In this document: in pieces, positions 5,452 to 9,580 of the stretch
Numbering within the stretch: the stretch's first letter is position 1
Layout of the letters: the number at the start of each line of letters is the position of its first letter
Assembly: GCA_025453315.1 (NCBI GenBank)
Contig: JALOQQ010000030.1
Span: 1 to 9,580, forward strand
Length of the DNA stretch: 9,580 bases
Reading direction: 5' to 3'
DNA from: Planctomycetota bacterium
GTDB taxonomy: Bacteria; Patescibacteriota; Patescibacteriia; Patescibacteriales; UBA12465
The notes under the pieces: generated by a model
Seen by the model: the letters and a program-made list of their open reading frames with translations, nothing else
The model's database searches: none
What the model was told of the DNA's origin: nothing
Translations under genes and position numbers: made by a program

Positions 5452-5694
5452 ATGGAAAATCTAAGTAGATCATTAGTTAAATCTTCTGTTCAATTTTTTA
5501 ATGATTGGGCGAACGAATTTTTAAAGCAAAATTATTTAGATATTATTATTGCCTTTATTACATTATTTATACTTTGGTTTATTATAGTGCTGATTAAGAG
5601 CTGGATTTTTAAAATTAATGATATAGCGAGCTCTCTTAAAAGGATTGCCGACAATTTAGAATCTTTTAATCAGAAATCAAAAGAAATTAAATAG
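5452..5694 (+). CDS. Small single-span membrane protein
   Basis: 80 residues: an amphipathic N-terminal part (1-27), one strong transmembrane helix at about 29-48, then a charged helix (55-75, SLKRIADNLESFNQK) that could form a coiled coil. No family is recognised. One span with a short coiled-coil tail is seen in small assembly or holin-like proteins, but nothing here is specific. The gene has no Shine-Dalgarno and follows the protease gene by 153 bases on the same strand. It ends with three stops in a row in frame (TAG TGA TGA, 5692-5700). Confidence 0.65.
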   Translation: MENLSRSLVKSSVQFFNDWANEFLKQNYLDIIIAFITLFILWFIIVLIKSWIFKINDIASSLKRIADNLESFNQKSKEIK

Positions 5695-5847
5695 TGATGA
5701 GGCCATCCATGAAGATGGGGAAAACTGCACGCTTTTTCCACTTCCTTTTTGGTTTATAGGGGGTATTATTGTAAGTAGGCCTTTGTGCTTTAACAAGAGC
5801 TGACGAGTCGGTCGCGTTAGTGGAGTTACTAAATAAATTGGTATTTT

Positions 5848-6093
5848 ATGAATATTTTAATAAAGTATACCCTGAGTCATAATAGAGATAATAAAAATTG
5901 GGAACTTAAGGAAGATAAGACAAAAGAGATTCTTGTGAGTTTTCCAATTAAAAAAAGAGCGCTATCTAAAGGAGTATTAAAGAAGGTTCTGGGTAATAAT
6001 GGTGGGTCTGTAAAGGTGAAAAATATTAAAGGAGGTTTTCAAGAAGAAAGAACCTTCCCGAGATCTAAAGATCCTAAGAAGAGTGAAGGATAA
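5848..6093 (+). CDS. DUF2188-like small protein
   Basis: 81 residues, basic, with no membrane segment. The layout resembles DUF2188: an N-terminal strand with a Trp (NWELK, 17-21), a helical middle (IKKRALSKGVLKKVL), then GGSVKVKNIKGGFQEERT, and a tail with PRSKDP like the family's ending of a Gly-rich turn, polar residues and D-P. DUF2188 proteins are small cytoplasmic proteins of unknown function. The match was made by eye and is moderate. No Shine-Dalgarno precedes the ATG; the leader is TTGGTATTTT. It may share a transcript with the small membrane protein 153 bases upstream, and the transcript would end at 6217-6246. Confidence 0.6.
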   Translation: MNILIKYTLSHNRDNKNWELKEDKTKEILVSFPIKKRALSKGVLKKVLGNNGGSVKVKNIKGGFQEERTFPRSKDPKKSEG

Positions 6094-6161
6094 AAAATAA
6101 AATACAGATGAGAGTTTGAGAATTTTCTTTTATGTCATTAGAAGTTGAACTAAGGAGAATA

Positions 6162-6248
6162 ATGAAGCTAACTTTTGGGGTAAGAGTAATAAATTCAACA
6201 ACGCTTCTATTTATTTCAAAACGGGCTATTTGCCCGTTTTGTTTTTAA
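6162..6248 (+). CDS. Possible 28-residue peptide with a good ribosome site, running into the terminator
   Basis: The ATG at 6162 has AAGGAG at 6152-6157, four bases before it, one of the best Shine-Dalgarno sites in the window. The frame MKLTFGVRVINSTTLLFISK... ends in CPFCF and a TAA at 6246-6248, so its last part is encoded by the terminator hairpin at 6217-6241. The same frame is open from an earlier ATG at 6132. Real genes rarely end inside a terminator, so this may be a gene remnant or chance. The peptide is hydrophobic and matches nothing I know. Confidence 0.2.
   Translation: MKLTFGVRVINSTTLLFISKRAICPFCF
6217..6246 (+). terminator. Strong intrinsic terminator between the convergent gene blocks
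   Basis: CAAAACGGGC (6217-6226) pairs perfectly with GCCCGTTTTG (6232-6241) around a 5-base loop, followed by TTTTT. It closes the forward block. The stem itself ends in TTTT when read on the minus strand, so it may also help stop transcription from the reverse block, whose last gene ends at 6266. Confidence 0.93.
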
Positions 6249-6265
6249 TAGCATGGTTTATATTA

Positions 6266-7027
6266 TTAAGATTTAAAAGTTTTAATTTTTTCGTCTATCA
6301 AATTAAATAAATCAAAAAGCTCTTGTAAATAAAGAGAATCAAAATTAAGTTTGAACGCCGTGTTAACCTCAGAATATCTAAAGGCATTAACATCTATATT
6401 TAATAAATTATATTTTTTAATCACAAGTTTTATTTTTGAAAGTAATAATTTTTCTATGTTTAATTTTTCTAGGCAATCTAATAAATTTTTAAAACTATGG
6501 TTAATTTTTTTTAGTTCATTAATGTTGTTATATTTTGCATCATAAAAGCACAATAAAGACTTTAGATATAGCTCAAGGGTTAAAAATAAACAGTAGAAAG
6601 TTTCCGTATTTTTATTATTTTTATTGTTGTCGTAAAGTTTTAACCAATTTTGTGCATGCTCTCTTAAAACAATACAGGACGTATTATGTTCCTTTTTCAA
6701 ATCTCCTTCGCTTTTAGGTGGTTTATTTTCCTGTATATAACTCCTGTCATCTTCATTTTTTGGGTTAAAATAATAATCTAATAAAGCATTTATCATTTTA
6801 TATTTTTCATTAATACCGTATTGATATGAAATATATAGAAAACTTTTGGCAGAATTATTCTTTTCTTTGTCCATTATTTGAGCAATAGAAAATATCTCCT
6901 TCCATAATTTTTCAACTCGAGCCCTTGGAGAACATACATATTTTTTAAAAAAAGAACTAGTTATCCACCAGGTTGCTAAAATTACCAGAATTAAATAAAA
7001 TATTTTTTCCATATTACAATAGTTCAT
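6266..7027 (-). CDS. Membrane-anchored protein with HEPN-like C-terminal region
   Basis: 253 residues. An N-terminal helix at about 9-26 should anchor it in the membrane, followed by a basic stretch (SPRARVEKLWK) and a mainly helical body. The C-terminal half (about 142-250) has the look of a HEPN domain: FLTLELYLKSLL (148-159), then INHSFKNLLDCLEKL (175-189), then an AFRYSE segment (215-220). HEPN domains are helical bundles; many are RNases (R-x4-6-H), others only bind nucleotides or partners. No clean R-x4-6-H is visible, so activity is doubtful. The ATG at 7027 is used; an internal ATG at residue 6 (7012) is also possible. It is last in the reverse block, 81 bases after the previous gene. 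A match to a named family is not certain. Confidence 0.72.
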   Translation of the reverse strand: MNYCNMEKIFYLILVILATWWITSSFFKKYVCSPRARVEKLWKEIFSIAQIMDKEKNNSAKSFLYISYQYGINEKYKMINALLDYYFNPKNEDDRSYIQENKPPKSEGDLKKEHNTSCIVLREHAQNWLKLYDNNKNNKNTETFYCLFLTLELYLKSLLCFYDAKYNNINELKKINHSFKNLLDCLEKLNIEKLLLSKIKLVIKKYNLLNIDVNAFRYSEVNTAFKLNFDSLYLQELFDLFNLIDEKIKTFKS

Positions 7028-7053
7028 AGCACAACTTACATTAAAAAATTTTA

Positions 7054-7072
7054 ACCATACTATATTAATGGT
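7054..7072 (-). promoter_or_regulatory. Small dyad upstream of the HEPN-like gene
   Basis: ACCAT (7054-7058) and ATGGT (7068-7072) are inverted copies around 9 bases, within the 81-base gap. On the minus strand the centre reads TAATATAGT, a fair -10 box. This may be a local promoter with an operator, or chance. Confidence 0.2.
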
Positions 7073-7108
7073 GTATGAAATTCTAGAAATTTTTTATTAA
7101 TACTTTTA

Positions 7109-7567
7109 CTAAAATTCTTTACTAAACCAATTACTCAAACAATTATTATAATTATCTAAAATCATATCTGTTAAAATTTCTCCTGTAGATTCTGAGATAC
7201 TTGCTATTATTTTCCAACATTCATCCTTAGTTTTTATTGGCTCATCTAATAGGTATTTAACAAGACAAACGTCCCTTACTTCACTATAACTAAAATCCTT
7301 AACATTGTTCCAATTTTTCTTTTCTTGTAAATAAAGATCGTAGCACTCTTTTTTTCTTTTCGCTATATATTCCTTCTTGTCCCATTCCACTTTTAGTTGG
7401 TCCGACTCTTTTTTTATTTGTAATTCCTTTTGTTTTATATCTAAATCTAACCTCTGCTGTTTTTCTATGGATTGTTGTTTGTTTGTTTGGCTAGCATAAA
7501 TAAAGCCCCCCAAAATAACGCACCCCAACAAAATGCTAATTGGTAAAATTAGTCTCTGTTTATTCAT
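7109..7567 (-). CDS. Small membrane/coiled-coil protein typical of CPR bacteria
   Basis: 152 residues. An N-terminal membrane helix (6-26, LILPISILLGCVILGGF) is followed by a long charged coiled-coil stretch (29-75) and a C-terminal part with Cys75, 101, 117 and 143. I recall very similar 'MNK-RLILPISILLGC...' openings from Patescibacteria metagenome proteins of unknown function; this is memory, not a search. The LLGC might be taken for a lipobox, but hydrophobic residues continue after the Cys and the -2 position is Leu, so a lipoprotein is unlikely. The four Cys behind the anchor would lie outside the membrane and could form two disulfides. The start overlaps the end of the preceding gene by 8 bases, indicating translational coupling. 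It ends with TAG. Confidence 0.8.
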   Translation of the reverse strand: MNKQRLILPISILLGCVILGGFIYASQTNKQQSIEKQQRLDLDIKQKELQIKKESDQLKVEWDKKEYIAKRKKECYDLYLQEKKNWNNVKDFSYSEVRDVCLVKYLLDEPIKTKDECWKIIASISESTGEILTDMILDNYNNCLSNWFSKEF

Positions 7568-7928
7568 ATTTTTGTTTTTTACTTTTTATAGTCTTGTTAT
7601 ATTGTTGGTTTTCTTTCATAGTTTGTTGAATATTTTTTAAAAATACGGTAACAATAATTATTTCCAGCAATAACACACCCACTCTATTAAAATTAAATAA
7701 ATAAGTTAAAAATATAACAATCCCTATTCCAATTAAGAATTGATTGAATTTATATTTTGGCAAAAATCCCTCCATGTGCAACTGTCTTTTAAACTCTTCT
7801 TTTGTTAAATATTTATATTCAGCTTCATCTTTTGACAAGAAATGATTAGGATTTAATTGTTCGAATTTAAATCTTCGTTTTGTTAAATATTTTTGTTTTG
7901 CCTCTACTTTTGTTAAATATTCGTTCAT
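7560..7928 (-). CDS. Two-helix membrane protein with YLTK repeats
   Basis: 122 residues. The N-terminal 50 residues hold a repeat with a period near 26: YLTKVEAKQKYLTKRRFKF (4-22) and FLSKDEAEYKYLTKEEFKR (30-48), so YLTK or FLSK occurs four times. Two membrane helices follow at about 63-80 and 82-98, then a basic tail. No family is recognised; similar 'YLTK' spacer repeats occur in some coiled or tail-fibre-like proteins, but this is weak. AGGA at 7936-7939 lies seven bases before the start and is a good Shine-Dalgarno, unusual for this window. The gene follows the secreted protein gene by 46 bases and overlaps the next gene by 8 bases, so all three are probably one transcript. Both ends seem cytoplasmic, from the basic residues. 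Confidence 0.75.
   Translation of the reverse strand: MNEYLTKVEAKQKYLTKRRFKFEQLNPNHFLSKDEAEYKYLTKEEFKRQLHMEGFLPKYKFNQFLIGIGIVIFLTYLFNFNRVGVLLLEIIIVTVFLKNIQQTMKENQQYNKTIKSKKQKYE
7800..7921. repeat. Three exact copies of a 14-base repeat coding for YLTK
   Basis: TTTTGTTAAATATT (plus-strand reading) is found at 7800-7813, 7878-7891 and 7908-7921. They encode three of the four YLTK-type units in the gene above. Exact DNA identity points to recent duplication or to conserved codon choice. Confidence 0.8.
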
Positions 7929-7974
7929 AAATTTATCCTAATAATCTTATATTGTATTTATAAGCGTATTAATT

Positions 7975-9492
7975 TTATTCTGATATTAAAATCCTATTTA
8001 AATCGCCATTTTTAATCCCTAAACCCAAAGTTCTCATAACCTTATAAGCCTCGTCACCATCTTTTAAATAATATAATTTACCATCAAAATTAACGTAATA
8101 AGCTTGTCCCTTGTCTTGAATTTTTAAAAATATTTTTCCAGCTTGTTTTTTGGCCAAATCACTATTATTTTTTAATTTATCTAAATCTTTATCGGTTATA
8201 CCAACGCCCAAATTTCTCATAGCATTATAGGCCCTGTCTCCATTGGCCATATAAGTTCTTCTTCCATCTTTAGGGTTAACATACCAAGCTTGACCGCTAT
8301 TCTCGACTTGCAATAAAATTTTTCCTTTTAGCTTGTTTGTTAATTTTTCATCAATTTTTGTTAAATTATTTTTTTCTTTATCAATAAATTCTTTAATAGT
8401 TATTTCTTGGCCTTTTGCGGGCTTTTTTATGCATTTAGAACTTACTCCGTCAAATATAAAACCAGCGTTGCAATAACACTTGTTATCATTGGCTAAAGTT
8501 GAATTTTCTGAGCAAAAAATTCCTTGTTTTAAAATGCAACTTTTCATGTCAGAAGTCCATTGATAACCATCATTACAATAACAAGAACTACTATTAGGGA
8601 CGTTAATGTTTTTATTGCCAAAAACGTTTTCTCCAAAAGAAATTTTACAATCTTCAGTGTAGGTAATACAAATATTGTTTTTAGGAACGTAGCCCTCATT
8701 GCAAACACATTCAGCTCCTATTAATAAAGAATTTAATGGGCAAGTTTTTATTTCGCAACCATTTTTATTGGAATTTAAAACGTAACCGCTATTACAATAA
8801 CATTTTTTGTCGGAGCTAATGGTTGAATTCTGTGGACAAACAGAACTATTGTCTTGCAATGAATAATCGTCGCTAGTAGAAGAACTGTCAAAAGTGCATT
8901 TTATGTTGTTAAAAACATATCCCGTTCGACATTCGCATTTATCTTTTAAAGTATTATATTTGGCTCCGTAACCAAAAAGATTTTTACAATAATCATCTTC
9001 AGATATACACTTCCCATTACTTATAACATATCCATAGCTACATTCACAAACATTCTTAAGAACGTTATATCTAGAGTCATACCCTAATTGATCGTGACAT
9101 TTTTGATCAGCCGAAACGCATGTCTCTTTGCCAAACATGTTGACGTCAACTATGTATCCAGACATGCACTTACAATTTCCAGATAAACTATCATAATATG
9201 ACATTGTGGGGCAAGTCGGCGTGGTTGTATAAGATGGATAATAATACTCTGGAGCCGGTGTCGTGTAGCCAGTACCGCTATCACCCCACGTACTATGAAT
9301 TGGATCTGATGGTTGAGTAGTTCCTTTTGATTGATGACAATGATATTCTCCAACATACAATCCCCACGAAGAGCAATTAGTTCTACAAGTATGACATCCT
9401 AAAGAGTCGGTATTTCCGGGATGAGCTAAAATTGGATTCGAAAAAGAAAACACAAGTATTGTAAGTATTAAAATAATTAATATTTTTTTCAT
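7975..9492 (-). CDS. Secreted Cys-rich EGF-like protein with two C-terminal repeats
   Basis: 505 residues from the ATG at 9492. A signal peptide (1-23, ending NPILA) is followed by HPGNTDSLGC with C33, C36, C40 and a GEYHCH motif at 48-53, the HPG...CHTC...YHCH head seen in YHYH-type exported proteins. A Thr/Pro/Tyr linker (54-93) leads to a Cys-rich region (94-355) with seven CxCxxG(Y/F) motifs, at about 107, 149, 186, 231, 262, 304 and 340, like EGF repeats. Two of them belong to longer repeats sharing GY--(K/R)YN-LK--CEC. The end holds two repeats (388-440, 450-501) of the type GKI-L-(Q)-G(Q)A-YVN...NGD-AY--MR-LG-GI, which I associate with CPR exported proteins. The frame is open seven codons further to a TTG inside a hairpin, so ATG 9492 is the better start. 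Likely a surface adhesin or binding protein. Confidence 0.88.
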   Translation of the reverse strand: MKKILIILILTILVFSFSNPILAHPGNTDSLGCHTCRTNCSSWGLYVGEYHCHQSKGTTQPSDPIHSTWGDSGTGYTTPAPEYYYPSYTTTPTCPTMSYYDSLSGNCKCMSGYIVDVNMFGKETCVSADQKCHDQLGYDSRYNVLKNVCECSYGYVISNGKCISEDDYCKNLFGYGAKYNTLKDKCECRTGYVFNNIKCTFDSSSTSDDYSLQDNSSVCPQNSTISSDKKCYCNSGYVLNSNKNGCEIKTCPLNSLLIGAECVCNEGYVPKNNICITYTEDCKISFGENVFGNKNINVPNSSSCYCNDGYQWTSDMKSCILKQGIFCSENSTLANDNKCYCNAGFIFDGVSSKCIKKPAKGQEITIKEFIDKEKNNLTKIDEKLTNKLKGKILLQVENSGQAWYVNPKDGRRTYMANGDRAYNAMRNLGVGITDKDLDKLKNNSDLAKKQAGKIFLKIQDKGQAYYVNFDGKLYYLKDGDEAYKVMRTLGLGIKNGDLNRILISE

Positions 9493-9497
9493 ATTTT

Positions 9498-9525
9498 CAA
9501 AAAACAGCCCCAAAAAGAGCTGTTT
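9498..9525 (-). terminator. Terminator or attenuator just upstream of the secreted protein gene
   Basis: Read on the minus strand, AAACAGC (9519-9525) pairs with GCTGTTT (9502-9508), extended by one wobble and one further pair, and a T-run follows. It ends six bases before the ATG at 9492. It may close a gene lying beyond the window, or act as a switch for this gene. No coding frame is visible in 9526-9580. Confidence 0.75.
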
Positions 9526-9580
9526 GTATTAACGGCAATAATAATTAATGTTTTTTGCCCAAATATTCATTTATTTAAGA

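Noticed and set aside
5692..5740. Possible hammerhead ribozyme: GTGATGA, a CCATC/GATGG stem, then GGAAAAC
   Set aside because: The core needs CTGATGA and GAAA next to stem II, but the first base is G and the bases after the stem are GGAAAA; no flanking stems I and III were found.
6106..6118. AGAGTTTGA, as at the start of 16S rRNA
   Set aside because: Only nine bases match, and the following sequence does not continue into the conserved CCTGGCTCAG.
6351..6717. Two plus-strand frames opposite the HEPN-like gene
   Set aside because: Their composition is that of T-rich antisense, and the minus-strand frame is longer and has a coherent protein architecture.
7519..7567. Lipobox (LLGC) in the coiled-coil membrane protein
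   Set aside because: The hydrophobic helix continues for about ten residues past the Cys and Leu at -2 is atypical; a plain membrane anchor fits better.
152..9492. Recoding of UGA (as in Gracilibacteria and Absconditabacteria)
   Set aside because: All genes are full length with ordinary Gly codons and no in-frame TGA. The absence of TGA among the stops used is compatible with AT-rich DNA and few genes.
9493..9513. TTG start seven codons before the chosen start of the secreted protein
   Set aside because: It lies inside a hairpin and would put GLFFEN before an otherwise typical signal peptide beginning MKK.
1..9580. CRISPR array, insertion sequence or replication origin
   Set aside because: No regularly spaced repeats, transposase motifs with terminal inverted repeats, or DnaA-box cluster were seen.

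Overview
The window is AT-rich and strongly suggests a chromosome fragment of a candidate-phyla-radiation (Patescibacteria / Parcubacteria-like) bacterium. This is inferred from the gene content: a secreted protein that ends in two 'GKI-L-(Q)-AWYVN...YMANGD-AY--MRNLG-GI' repeats behind an HPG...CHTC...GEYHCH head, a small 'MNK-RLILPISILLGC' membrane/coiled-coil protein, many tiny membrane proteins, and starts that mostly lack a Shine-Dalgarno. No 16S rRNA or other phylogenetic marker is present, so the phylum is not proven. The standard bacterial code fits: all frames are intact and stops are TAA or TAG.

Layout. (1) 1-1254, forward: the end of, or all of, a very short basic peptide finishing in SCSTCD, a hairpin with a T-run, then a radical SAM/SPASM enzyme closed by a strong terminator. 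This has the architecture of a RiPP precursor plus maturase. (2) 1279-2040: about 760 bases without a gene. It holds a reverse-strand 3' tRNA fragment with its own terminator (a possible integration scar), repeats, and a GC-rich nested hairpin. (3) 2050-5298, forward: five genes in a row, four of which begin with the same MFCxxCG...CxxCG zinc ribbon, while the fifth carries that ribbon at its C-terminus. The shared ribbon is joined to different bodies: a three-helix membrane protein, a membrane-anchored TPR protein, a two-helix protein with a Tyr/Ser-rich loop, a zinc_ribbon_15-like protein, and a membrane-anchored trypsin-like (S1C/HtrA-type) protease. Three of the gaps are 3-6 bases and the first is larger. 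They look like one operon, perhaps one membrane complex. (4) 5452-6093, forward: a small single-span membrane protein and a DUF2188-like small protein, ended by a strong hairpin at 6217-6246. (5) 9492-6266, reverse: a secreted Cys-rich (EGF-like) protein, then two short membrane proteins whose genes overlap by 8 bases, then a membrane-anchored protein with a HEPN-like C-terminal region.

The two regions most worth pursuing are the short Cys-ending peptide with its radical SAM/SPASM enzyme, and the zinc-ribbon-tagged membrane/protease operon. Everything was read by eye; family names rest on motifs, not on searches.
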